Of a stretch of DNA of 64,000 bases, positions 56,236-64,000 are shown piece after piece. Below the pieces are notes generated by a model. It worked only from the letters and a program-made list of their open reading frames with translations. It was not told where the DNA came from and did no database searches. Origin of the DNA: Planctomycetota bacterium (lineage in GTDB: Bacteria > Planctomycetota > B15-G4 > SIAN01); the NCBI GenBank assembly GCA_009691715.1, contig SIAN01000012.1, positions 1 to 64,000 of the forward strand, given 5' to 3'. The translations under genes and the position numbers were made by a program. Numbering within the stretch: the first letter of the stretch is position 1; every line of letters begins with the position of its first letter.

Positions 56236-56883
56236 ATGAGGACGATCACGTCCCGCAGGGCGCGGCGTGCCGTTGCGACGTTGGCGGCGTTGGCGCTGAT
56301 GGCGCCGGCCGGTCGCGCGCAGGCTGCAGCTGCAGCCAGCAACTCGCTGTGGCACCGCGGTCAGGCCGGCACGATGCGCTTGACGCTCGCCGACCACGTC
56401 GCGACGCAGGTGGGCGACATCATCACGGTCGTCGTCAGCGAAGGTCAGACCGTCCAGGACGACGGGAAGATGCAGGTCAGCAAGGACTCGTCGATCGACT
56501 CCGCGCTCGAGGTGTTCGACCTGAAGCCCGAGGCGTTCAACACGCTGCCGGCGCTCAAGTACTCGAGTGGCCGTTCGGTCGAGGGCGAGACCAAGTACTC
56601 GCAGAAGGGCAAGTTCGAGACGCGGCTCACCGCGCTCGTGCTCGACGTCAAGCAGAACGGCGCGCTCCTGATCGAGGGGCGTCGCACGATCCACCTCGAC
56701 GGCGACGTGAAGGAGATGCGGGTGCGCGGCTTCGTGCGCCCGATCGACATCGCGTCCGACAACACCGTCCCGTCCGACCGCATCGCCAACGCCGACGTGC
56801 TCTACGAATCTTCCGGTGGGCGTTCCGAGGCGGTGGAGAAGAACTTGTTCGAACGCGTGCTCGACTTCATCTGGCCGTTCTGA
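56236..56883 (+). CDS. flgH: FlgH, L-ring protein
   Basis: 215 residues from ATG 56236; GGAGGAGGGA lies just upstream. QVGDIITVVVSEGQTVQDDG, LTALVLDVKQNGALLIEGRR and FVRPIDIASDNTVPSDRIAN, ADVLYESSG are FlgH core motifs. The signal peptide ends ALALMAPAGRAQA with no Cys, so it lacks the lipidation site of enteric FlgH and is probably released by signal peptidase I. It forms the outer-membrane bushing. It follows flgA and is spaced 9 bp from flgI. Confidence 0.93.
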   Translation: MRTITSRRARRAVATLAALALMAPAGRAQAAAAASNSLWHRGQAGTMRLTLADHVATQVGDIITVVVSEGQTVQDDGKMQVSKDSSIDSALEVFDLKPEAFNTLPALKYSSGRSVEGETKYSQKGKFETRLTALVLDVKQNGALLIEGRRTIHLDGDVKEMRVRGFVRPIDIASDNTVPSDRIANADVLYESSGGRSEAVEKNLFERVLDFIWPF

Positions 56884-56892
56884 GGCACGACG

Positions 56893-58131
56893 ATGACACC
56901 CTTTCTTTCCGTGCTCGCTCTTCTCCTCGCCGCGCAAGGTGATCCGCCGCCGCAAGCGCCGGTGATCGTGCCGGTGTTCCCGCCGATCATCGACAACGCC
57001 GCTCCGGCCGCCGAGTTCATCCCCTCGACGGCGAGGATGACGTCGACCACGATCGAGACGAAGCCGGCGCAACCGCCCGAACTGACCGCGGAGGACTCGG
57101 TCGAAGTGCGCATCTCCGACCTGGTCACGATCGAGGGCGTGCGCGAGAACCAGTTGCAGGGACTCGGACTCGTGACCGGTCTGAACGGCACCGGCGACAA
57201 GGGCAGGGCGGCGGGCCAGGCGCTCGCCAACTTCATCAAGCGCAACCAGCTGAACGTCGCGTTGGCCGACGTCGACATCGCCAACGTCGCGCTGGTCACG
57301 GTCACGTGCCATCTCAAGCCGTTCGCCAAGGCGGGCACGTTCGCGGATGTCTCGGTCCAGTCGATGAACGGCGCCACCTCGCTGTTCGGCGGCCACCTGC
57401 TGCAGACGCCGCTCTATGGCGCCGACGCGCAGGTCTATGTGGTGGCGCAGGGCTCGATCGCAGTCGGTGGCTTCACCGCGGCCGGCAAGGCGGCGAGCGT
57501 CACCCAGAACCATCCGACGGTCGGCGTGATGATCGGCGGCGGCATCGTCGAGCGCGAAGTGCCGATGAGCGCGATCGCGGCCGACGGCTCAGTGCACTTG
57601 AACCTGCGCTCGCCGAACTACGTGACGGCCGTGCGGGTCGCCAAGGCAGTGACGCGCGCTTTCGGCATGCCGGCGCGCGCGCTCGACAACACGACGATCC
57701 GCGTGACGCTGCCGAGCCGCCAGCCGGAAGACGCATCCGCCTTCATCGCCAGCTTGAACGAACAGACCGTGATCCCGGAGCAGGAGGCGATCGTCGTCAT
57801 CAACGAGCGCACCGGCACGGTGGTCGCCGGCGCCAAGGTCCGCATCTCCAAGGTCGCGGTGACCCACGGCAACCTGACCATCTCGATCGCCGAGACCGAG
57901 CAGGTGTCGCAACCCGACGCGCTTGCCGGTGGCGACACCGCGACGACCAATGCCACCGCGATCAGCGCCGACGTGGAGAAGCGCGGACTGCAAGTGGTGC
58001 AGGGCGGCACCAGCGTGAGCGAGCTTGCTGCCTCGCTCAATCGGATGGGCGTCGCGCCGCGCGACCTGGTCGCGATCTTCCAGGCGTTCGCGAGGGCGGG
58101 GGCGCTGCACGCCAAGTTGGAGATTCTGTGA
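56893..58131 (+). CDS. flgI: FlgI, P-ring protein
   Basis: 412 residues with a short signal peptide (FLSVLALLLAAQG), a Pro-rich linker of about 55 residues, then the FlgI core: VRISDLVTIEGVRENQLQGL, GLVTGLNGTGDKG, NVALVTVTCHLKPFAKAGTF, NGATSLFGGHLLQTPLYGAD and a C-terminal GGTSVSELAASLNRMGVAPR. It polymerises in the periplasm round the rod. Longer than enteric FlgI because of the linker. Its stop overlaps the flgJ start. Confidence 0.95.
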   Translation: MTPFLSVLALLLAAQGDPPPQAPVIVPVFPPIIDNAAPAAEFIPSTARMTSTTIETKPAQPPELTAEDSVEVRISDLVTIEGVRENQLQGLGLVTGLNGTGDKGRAAGQALANFIKRNQLNVALADVDIANVALVTVTCHLKPFAKAGTFADVSVQSMNGATSLFGGHLLQTPLYGADAQVYVVAQGSIAVGGFTAAGKAASVTQNHPTVGVMIGGGIVEREVPMSAIAADGSVHLNLRSPNYVTAVRVAKAVTRAFGMPARALDNTTIRVTLPSRQPEDASAFIASLNEQTVIPEQEAIVVINERTGTVVAGAKVRISKVAVTHGNLTISIAETEQVSQPDALAGGDTATTNATAISADVEKRGLQVVQGGTSVSELAASLNRMGVAPRDLVAIFQAFARAGALHAKLEIL

Positions 58132-58487
58132 TGGACGGCGCCAAGGCTGCGCGGACGCTCGAACTCCGGCGTGGCGAGCGGTCGCCTGCGATGCCGGCGG
58201 ACGTGCAGAAGGTCGCGGAGGGCTTCGACCAGCTCTTCGCCGGCACGCTCGTGAGCGAGCTGATGAAGCCGCTGCAGGGCGCCGGATTCGGTGGCAGCGG
58301 ACCGGGCGCGTCGGTGATCCAGGGAATGCTCGAGACCAGCTTGTCCGAACAGCTGTCGAAGGGGCACGGACTCGGGGTTGGACGCATGGTGGCGAAGCAT
58401 CTGCAGAAGTTCCTGGCCTCGAGCCAGCGCGCCGACGCCGACGCTGCCGCCGCGATCAAGGTCAAGCAAGAGGAGGGCGCGCGATGA
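58131..58487 (+). CDS. flgJ: FlgJ-type rod-binding protein (no muramidase)
   Basis: 118 residues. VAEGFDQLFAGTLVSELMKP followed by LQGAGF and GMLETSLSEQLSKGHGLGVG, RMVAKHL matches the rod-binding N-terminal domain of FlgJ. The C-terminal peptidoglycan hydrolase domain of enteric FlgJ (about 313 residues) is absent, so rod passage through the wall must rely on a separate enzyme. It is coupled to flgI (1-bp overlap) and flgN (4-bp overlap). Confidence 0.88.
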   Translation: MDGAKAARTLELRRGERSPAMPADVQKVAEGFDQLFAGTLVSELMKPLQGAGFGGSGPGASVIQGMLETSLSEQLSKGHGLGVGRMVAKHLQKFLASSQRADADAAAAIKVKQEEGAR

Positions 58488-58984
58488 GACAGGCCATGGC
58501 GGAGCTGGAGCGCAACATCGACGCCGAGATCGGCGTGCAGACGCGGATCCAGGAGCTGCTCGATCGGCAGCTCGACATCCTGCTGAAGGGACGCACGCGC
58601 GAGTTGGGAAACGTGCTGGCGGAGGCGGAGCAGGGGCTGGTCGAGAGCGGTCGGCTCGAGGCCGAGCGCGGGCCGCTGCTGCAGCGGATCGGCGCGGAGC
58701 TGCATATCCCGGCGACGGAAGTGACGCTTTCGCGGATCGAGTCCGCGATCGGCGAATCGGCCGCGCCGTTGATCGAGCGCGGCGCGGAGCTGAAGGCGTG
58801 CGTCGCGCGCATCCGCGAGAGCAACCGCCACGTCGCGCTCCTGCTGCGCCATTCGGTCCTCTTCCTCGAGGACCTGATCTCCATCGTGTCGAGTGGCGCG
58901 CGGCGCACCACCGGCGACCGTACCTACACGCGCGCCGGCGCGCTGACCCGGCCGGCGCCTGGCGCGCTGGCCGCGGAGGCCTGA
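58484..58984 (+). CDS. flgN: FlgN-like chaperone
   Basis: A 166-residue helical protein (MRQAMAELERNIDAEIGVQT, RIQELLDRQLDILLKGRTRE, ELKACVARIRESNRHVALLL). Helix pattern and position directly before flgK match FlgN, the cytoplasmic export chaperone of hook-junction proteins FlgK and FlgL. It overlaps flgJ by 4 bp; flgK starts 1 bp after the stop. Confidence 0.82.
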   Translation: MRQAMAELERNIDAEIGVQTRIQELLDRQLDILLKGRTRELGNVLAEAEQGLVESGRLEAERGPLLQRIGAELHIPATEVTLSRIESAIGESAAPLIERGAELKACVARIRESNRHVALLLRHSVLFLEDLISIVSSGARRTTGDRTYTRAGALTRPAPGALAAEA

Positions 58985-58985
58985 G

Positions 58986-61283
58986 ATGATCGGTTTCACG
59001 ATCGGGCTGCGGTCGCTGCGTGCGGCCCAGGTCGCGATGAACCTGGTCGGGCAGAACGTCGCCAATGCATCGACACCGGGCTATTCGCGCCGCCAGGTTT
59101 CGTTCGCGCCGAGCGCTCCGATGCTTGGCCGCTTCGCTCTTGGCACCGGCGTCGAGGTGCGCGAGCTGCGCCGCATCCACGACAGCCTGGTCGACACGCG
59201 CCTGCGCGAGCAGCGCCAGGTCCTCGGCCAGCTCGAGACGTCGGGCTCGCTGCTCGGGCAGCTCGAGGGCTTCTTCCAGGAACCGAGCGACTCCGGCCTC
59301 GCGGCGCGTCTCGACGACCTCTGGAACGCCTTCTCCGACGTCGCCAGCAGCGCCGACGACTCGTCGTTCCGCGACGGGCTGGTGCAGGCGGCGCTGACGC
59401 TCGGCGCCGGTTTCCGGCAGGTCGCGTCGCAGGTCGAGTCGGTGGGCGACGAGGCGCGGCAGGGCGTCGACTTCGCGGTCGGCGTGGTGAACGGGTACCT
59501 CTCCGAGATCGCGGCGCTGAACGACCGGATCGTCAAGGCGCGCTCCTACGGGTCGGCGCCGAGCGACCTGCTCGACGCGCGCGACGAGATCGTGAAGCAG
59601 CTCTCCGACTGGGTCGACCCGCAGGTGCTCGAGCGGCCCGACGGCACCGTCGACGTGCTGATCGACGGGATGCTGATGGCGTCGGGCGACCGCGCGCGGG
59701 AGCTGGTCACGCGGCAGCCGGGCGACGGCACCGTGGAAGTCCTGGTGAAGGACTCGCTGCAGAAGATCGACATCGGCGGCGGACGGCTCGCGGGCTACCT
59801 CGGCCTCGCGCACCTGACTGTCCCGAGCCGGCGCGCCGAGCTCGACGAGCTGGCGAAGAGCCTCATCTACGAGATCAACAAGCGCCACACGACCGCGGTG
59901 CCGGCGACCGGCCCCTACACGCAGCTTTCGGCCGCCGTGACGGTCGCGCCGGGCGACGTCGACCAACCGCTCTCGGCGCTCGACCTGCCGTTTCAGGTGA
60001 AGGAGGGCCGCCTCACGGTGAACGTGGTCGAGTCCGCCACCGGCTCGGTCACGCAGCACTTCCTCGACGTCGATCCCGAGTCGATGTCGCTCGCCGACCT
60101 GGCCGGCGAGCTCGACGCGCTGCACAACGTCTCGGCCAGCCTCGACTCGGTCGGGCGGTTGCGCGTCGGCGTGGCTGCGGGCTTCGGCTTCGACTTCAGC
60201 GCCCGACTCGACGTCGATCCCGATGACGCCGGATCGTTCGGCTCCGACCACGCGACGCTCACCACCGGCACCGGTCCGTTCGCGCTTGCCGATGGCGACA
60301 CGCTCGACCTCGCGGTGGATGGCGGCATCCCGCTCACGGTCACCTTCAGCGCGGCGGACTTCGCCGACATCGGCAACGCCACCGCGGAGGAGGTCGCCGC
60401 CGTCCTCAAGGCGCAGGCGCCCGGCATCACGGCGCTGGCCGCTGACGGCCGCATCGTCGTGCGCTCCGACACGGCCGGGACGTCGAGCTCGCTGCAAGTG
60501 ACGGCGGCGTCGAGCTCCGCGCTCTTCGCGGTCGGCACCACCGACATCGGCACCGACACGGCGGTTGCGGTGAACCTCACCGGCGCGCCGAGCGATGGGC
60601 AGAGCGGCCACTTCACCGTGCGCGCGCTCGGCGACGGCGTGATCGGGCTCACGCCGGGCCTGGCGATCGGCCTCTTTGACCAATCGGGGACGCAACTCGC
60701 GAGCTTCGACGTCGGCTCCGGCTACGTGCCGGGCGATCCGATCGAGTTGGTGCCGGGCGTGTCGTTGACGCTCTCCGCCGGCACCGTTGGCGCGAGCTCG
60801 GGCGACGTCTTCGAGTTCGACCTGGTGGACGATCCCGACAGCTCCGATGCGCTGGTCGCGCTGCAGCTCGGCGCGTTCTTCACCGGCAGCGGCGCGGCCG
60901 ACCTCGACGTCGACGGCGAGATCGTCGCCGATCCGCGCAAGGTCGCCGGCAGCCGCAGCGGATCCGCCGGCGACGCCTCGGCGTTCACGGCGCTGGTCGC
61001 GTTGCGCGACGAGGCGCTCGAGTCGCTCTCCGGACGGACGATTGCGCAAGGGTACGGCGAGCTGGTCGCCAGCGTCGGCCTCGACGTGCGCACCAACTTC
61101 ACCGCGACGCTGGCGCAGGCGCAGTTGCTGCAGTCGCTCGAGTCGCGGCGCGAGGAGATCTCCGGCGTCAACACCGACGAGGAGATGCTGAAGCTGCTGG
61201 AGTATCAGCACCTCTATCAGGCGGCCGGGCGCTACCTGCAGACCGTGAGTCAGATGACCGACGTGCTCTTCGGGATCGTGTGA
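58986..61283 (+). CDS. flgK: FlgK, first hook-filament junction protein (enlarged)
   Basis: 765 residues (547 in enterics). The N-terminus LRSLRAAQVAMNLVGQNVAN, ASTPGYSRRQVSF and C-terminus SRREEISGVNTDEEMLKLLE, YQHLYQAAGRYLQTVSQMTD are canonical. NDRIVKARSYGSAPSDLLDA, RDEIVKQLSDWVDPQV also fits. An extra beta module at about 420-525 (TGPFALADGDTLDLAVDGGI, TVTFSAADFADIGNATAEEV) is closely related to the insert in FlgE. It lies in the outward-facing region. The bulk is probably surface-exposed at the junction. Confidence 0.95.
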   Translation: MIGFTIGLRSLRAAQVAMNLVGQNVANASTPGYSRRQVSFAPSAPMLGRFALGTGVEVRELRRIHDSLVDTRLREQRQVLGQLETSGSLLGQLEGFFQEPSDSGLAARLDDLWNAFSDVASSADDSSFRDGLVQAALTLGAGFRQVASQVESVGDEARQGVDFAVGVVNGYLSEIAALNDRIVKARSYGSAPSDLLDARDEIVKQLSDWVDPQVLERPDGTVDVLIDGMLMASGDRARELVTRQPGDGTVEVLVKDSLQKIDIGGGRLAGYLGLAHLTVPSRRAELDELAKSLIYEINKRHTTAVPATGPYTQLSAAVTVAPGDVDQPLSALDLPFQVKEGRLTVNVVESATGSVTQHFLDVDPESMSLADLAGELDALHNVSASLDSVGRLRVGVAAGFGFDFSARLDVDPDDAGSFGSDHATLTTGTGPFALADGDTLDLAVDGGIPLTVTFSAADFADIGNATAEEVAAVLKAQAPGITALAADGRIVVRSDTAGTSSSLQVTAASSSALFAVGTTDIGTDTAVAVNLTGAPSDGQSGHFTVRALGDGVIGLTPGLAIGLFDQSGTQLASFDVGSGYVPGDPIELVPGVSLTLSAGTVGASSGDVFEFDLVDDPDSSDALVALQLGAFFTGSGAADLDVDGEIVADPRKVAGSRSGSAGDASAFTALVALRDEALESLSGRTIAQGYGELVASVGLDVRTNFTATLAQAQLLQSLESRREEISGVNTDEEMLKLLEYQHLYQAAGRYLQTVSQMTDVLFGIV

Positions 61284-61290
61284 GGCCGCC

Positions 61291-62766
61291 ATGCGAATCA
61301 CGCAGTCGATGCTCTTTCGCCAGCAGGCCGAGTCGCTGACCGCCGCCTACGGCCGGCTGTTCGACGTACAGCAACAGCTTTCGAGCGGGCGCCGGCTGCT
61401 CAAGCCGTCGGACGATCCGGCCTCGATCCGGCCCGCGCTCGATGTCCGGACCGGGCGGCGCCGGCTCGAGCAGGTGAAGAAGAACGCGGATCTGGCCAGC
61501 AGCGAGCTTGGGACCGCAGAAGGGATCCTGCGCAACGCGCTCGACATCGTGTCGCGCGGGCGGGAGATCGCGGTCGCCGGCGCGAGCGGCACGTTGAACC
61601 AGGGCGACCGCGAGGCGATGGCGATCGAGGTCGACGGGTTGTTGAAGCAGCTGATCAGCCTGTCGAACACGCGCGGGTTGTCGGGCTACCTCTTCGCCGG
61701 CGGGCTGAAGAGCTCCGCGCCCTACGCGGAGATCGCGACCGCGGACGGGCCGATGGTGGTCTATCGCGGCGACCAGTCGACGGCGTCGGTCGACCTTGGC
61801 GATTCGCTCGAGGTCGAGCTGAACGTGCCGGGATCGCAGATCTTCGGCATCGGCGCGCGCGGGACGACGCAGTACAGCGGCACCACCGGCGCGACGGCGG
61901 GCGCAGGCAACGACAGTGCGCGCGGCACCGACCGCCTGACCGTGACCCACAGCAGCACGACGCTCGGCGACGGGCTCGGCGCCGGCGGCGGCGATTCGGT
62001 GTCGGGACTCGGGCTCGGCGCGTCGTCCGCGGAGCAGGACACGCTGTTGGGCGTCGCGGGCAACTGGTCGCTGACGCTCGTCGATACCAGCGGAACCGGC
62101 GCTGCGGGCACGGTCTCGCTGAACGGTGGCCCGCCGGTGAGCTTTACGGCGGCCGATCGCGACCTCGCGGTGGCGGCCGCCGACGGAACCGTGGTCCACC
62201 TCGATCTCGGCGCAGTGGCTGCCGGATTCAACGGCACCGTTGGCGCGGTGGGGGACGGGACGCTCTCGCTCGATGGCGGGCTGACGACGATGCCGATCGA
62301 TTTCACCGCGTCCAATCAGCTGGTGGTCGATTCGGAGACCCACGGGAGCATCTTCGTCGACGCGCGCGGCATCCAGACGGCGGGCGTCGATGTGCTGCGC
62401 TTCAGAGGTTCGTACGACCTGTTTTCCGCGCTGATCGAGCTGCGCGACAGCCTGAAGAACGTCGATGGCAATGCGGACGACGTTCAGCTGCAGCGGATCC
62501 GCGAGACGCTGAGCTCCTTCGACGACGGCCAGAACGTCTTGCTCGCCAACCTGTCGAGCCTCGGCGCGCGTCTGCGCCTGGCCGGCACGACTCGATCGCG
62601 TGCCGACGAGCTCGATCTGCTGCTGGCATCGAACCAGGCCAGCCTCGAAGACGTCGACTTCGCCGAGGCGTCGATCGAACTGTCGCAGGCCCAGCTCGTC
62701 CTGCAGGCCGGCGTCTCGGTCTCGAGCCGCCTCGCCCAGCTCCCCTCCCTCACCCAACTGCTGTAA
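61291..62766 (+). CDS. flgL: FlgL, second hook-filament junction protein (enlarged)
   Basis: 491 residues (about 317 in enterics). MRITQSMLFRQQAESLTAAY, QQLSSGRRLLKPSDDPAS and the C-terminal SNQASLEDVDFAEASIELSQ, AQLVLQAGVSVSSRLAQLPS are standard D0/D1 elements. A Gly/Thr/Ser-rich beta insert occupies roughly residues 190-365 (GTTQYSGTTGATAGAGNDSA, GNWSLTLVDTSGTGAAGTVS). It differs from the FlgE/FlgK module. Last gene of the flg operon; a GC hairpin follows 97 bp downstream. Confidence 0.94.
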   Translation: MRITQSMLFRQQAESLTAAYGRLFDVQQQLSSGRRLLKPSDDPASIRPALDVRTGRRRLEQVKKNADLASSELGTAEGILRNALDIVSRGREIAVAGASGTLNQGDREAMAIEVDGLLKQLISLSNTRGLSGYLFAGGLKSSAPYAEIATADGPMVVYRGDQSTASVDLGDSLEVELNVPGSQIFGIGARGTTQYSGTTGATAGAGNDSARGTDRLTVTHSSTTLGDGLGAGGGDSVSGLGLGASSAEQDTLLGVAGNWSLTLVDTSGTGAAGTVSLNGGPPVSFTAADRDLAVAAADGTVVHLDLGAVAAGFNGTVGAVGDGTLSLDGGLTTMPIDFTASNQLVVDSETHGSIFVDARGIQTAGVDVLRFRGSYDLFSALIELRDSLKNVDGNADDVQLQRIRETLSSFDDGQNVLLANLSSLGARLRLAGTTRSRADELDLLLASNQASLEDVDFAEASIELSQAQLVLQAGVSVSSRLAQLPSLTQLL

Positions 62767-62863
62767 GCGATCCCTCGGTCCGCTCCCGAACTGAATCGAC
62801 GGGCAGCGGCGACATCCGCCGAGTCGGGCGGATCCGTAGGGCGGGGGTGCGAGCGAACTGACG

Positions 62864-62880
62864 GGCCGGCACTGCCGGCC
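62864..62880 (+). terminator. Hairpin after the flg operon
   Basis: GGCCGGCA-C-TGCCGGCC is an almost uninterrupted palindrome 97 bp after the flgL stop. A second one, GGAGGG-T-CCCTCC (62891-62903), follows it. They separate the flg operon from the DUF4331 gene. No U tract. Confidence 0.45.
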
Positions 62881-62936
62881 GCCTCCGCGTGGAGGGTCCC
62901 TCCGGGGCGCTCGCGAACCCCACCTGAGGAATCCCC

Positions 62937-64000
62937 ATGTCTGAGATGTCGAGGCGGTCGCGGCGGTCGCGGCGGTCGAGTCGCGCCGGCGCGACGGGTG
63001 CTGCAGCGTTCGCGCTGCTGGCGCTGGTGCCGTCGAGCCATCGCGAGGCGCCCTTCGTCACCGAGACGCCAAAGGTCGACGCCGCCGATTTCTACCTGTT
63101 CAACAGCTACGAGGCGGGTCGCGACGGCTACGTCACGCTGATCGCCAACTACCTGCCGTTGCAGGCGGCGTACGGCGGCCCGAACTACTTCACGCTCGAC
63201 CCCGACGCGCTCTACGAGATCCACGTCGACAACAGCGGCGACGCGGTCGAGGACCTGACCTTCCAGTTCCGTTTCAAGAACAGCCTCAAGGACATCGCGC
63301 TCCAGGTCGGTCCGCCGGGCCAGCAGAAGACGATCTCGGTGCCGCTGATCAACGTGGCTCCGATCGACGCGACCAACACCGCCGGTCTGAATGTCGGCGA
63401 AACCTACACGGTGAACGTGGTCGAAGGCGCGCGCCGCACCGGCAAGAGCACCGCGGTCGTGAACGCCAGCAACGGCGCGACGACCTTCGAAAAGCCGGTC
63501 GACAACATCGGCACCAAGTCGATCCCCGACTACGCCGGCTACGCCGCCGCGCGCACTTACGACATCCAGCTCCCCGACGGCTCGCTCGGCCGGATGTTCG
63601 TCGGTCAGCGCGACGACCCGTTCGTCGTGAACCTCGGCGAGGCGTTCGACCTGGTCAACCTGAACCCGCTCGGCCCGGTCGACGGCGCCAAGGACATCAT
63701 CGATGACGCCAACGTCACGTCGCTGATCCTCGAGCTGCCGACTCGCTACCTCACCGGCGGCAAGGGTTCGATCCTCGGCGGCTGGACCACCGCCTCGCTC
63801 AAGCAGGAATCGAAGCGCAAGAGCAATCCGACCTTCGCCGAACCGGAAGGCGTCAAGGGCAGCTGGATGCAGGTTTCTCGCCTCGGCAGCCCGCTCGTCA
63901 ACGAGCTGGTCATCGGCGTGAAGGACAAGGACAAGTTCAATTCGAGCGAGCCGAAGGCGGACGGACAGTTCATCGATTACGTGACCCATCCGGTGCTGCC
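62937..64000 (+). CDS. DUF4331-type secreted protein, 3' truncated by the window
   Basis: Open from ATG 62937 (behind GAGGAA) to the window end, 354 codons with no stop. An Arg/Ser-rich positive N-terminus precedes a signal helix (GAAAFALLALVPSS). The mature part begins SSHREAPFVTETPKVDAADF, YLF-N-S-YEAGRDGYVTLIA, then GPNYFTLDPDALYEIHVDNS, the DUF4331 signature region. Further blocks include GRMFVGQRDDPFVVNLGEAF. These extracytoplasmic proteins have no established role. It is separated from flgL by 170 bp. Confidence 0.85.
   Translation, partial: MSEMSRRSRRSRRSSRAGATGAAAFALLALVPSSHREAPFVTETPKVDAADFYLFNSYEAGRDGYVTLIANYLPLQAAYGGPNYFTLDPDALYEIHVDNSGDAVEDLTFQFRFKNSLKDIALQVGPPGQQKTISVPLINVAPIDATNTAGLNVGETYTVNVVEGARRTGKSTAVVNASNGATTFEKPVDNIGTKSIPDYAGYAAARTYDIQLPDGSLGRMFVGQRDDPFVVNLGEAFDLVNLNPLGPVDGAKDIIDDANVTSLILELPTRYLTGGKGSILGGWTTASLKQESKRKSNPTFAEPEGVKGSWMQVSRLGSPLVNELVIGVKDKDKFNSSEPKADGQFIDYVTHPVL

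Noticed and set aside
57618..61301. 1227-residue open frame on the minus strand opposite flgI-flgK
   Set aside because: Arg/Val/Glu-rich antisense of well-supported flagellar genes, with no recognisable domain; typical of high-GC shadow frames.

Overview
This window is high-GC bacterial chromosomal DNA. Four things point to a planctomycete: McsA-McsB-ClpC protein-arginine-phosphorylation genes beside a complete Gram-negative-type flagellum (P and L rings), HEAT-repeat secreted proteins, a DUF7453-like tandem-repeat protein, and extracytoplasmic proteins with low-complexity Pro/Gly linkers. This is an inference from gene content; there is no rRNA in the window to confirm it.

Layout. 1-3.5 kb: the 3' part of a clostripain-like protein, a decayed sulfotransferase and a GT39-type membrane glycosyltransferase. 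3.5-7.7 kb: a compact benzoyl-CoA epoxide ('box') cluster, with a divergent HTH/shikimate-kinase-like regulator facing boxC-boxB. 7.8-14.2 kb: two paralogous secreted HEAT-repeat proteins flanking a carboxypeptidase-regulatory-like protein, all on the minus strand. 14.4-20.3 kb: housekeeping genes on the minus strand (TfoX-like protein, carB, nnrD, asparaginase II family). 20.3-23 kb: a BFN-domain protein, two tRNA-Ser genes, a PEGA lipoprotein and murD. 23-30.2 kb: mcsA-mcsB, an nhaA remnant, a stand-alone protein of four Clp_N-type repeats, and clpC. 30.2-31.5 kb: a secreted DUF7453-like protein with a 15-bp minisatellite.

31.5-62.8 kb is a large flagellar locus. Minus strand: fliC1, fliD, fliS and a FliT-like gene. 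Plus strand: fliO-P-Q-R-flhB-flhA, a small membrane gene, fliA, small genes and two lipoproteins, then a second flagellin. A FlgM-like gene diverges from fliK-flgD-flgE, followed by two glycosyltransferase genes, then flgF-G-A-H-I-J-N-K-L. The window ends inside a DUF4331 gene.

How the genes fit together: the export gate (FliOPQR/FlhAB), hook, rod, rings, junction proteins, cap, chaperones (FliS, FliT-like, FlgN), two short flagellins, sigma-28 and a probable anti-sigma factor are all present. The basal MS-ring, C-ring, motor, flgB/flgC/fliE and flhF/flhG are not in the window. Within the hook operon sits a 961-residue protein joining a GT4-like domain, a methyltransferase and a GT2 domain, which suggests flagellar glycosylation. 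McsB makes phosphoarginine and the ClpC N-domain reads it. The extra Clp_N-only gene between them keeps the reader glutamates but has no ATPase, and is the most unusual gene here.

Several genes carry lesions (sulfotransferase, nhaA, the carboxypeptidase-like gene, the Clp_N gene). Some may be real decay and some sequence or assembly error; each is described separately.
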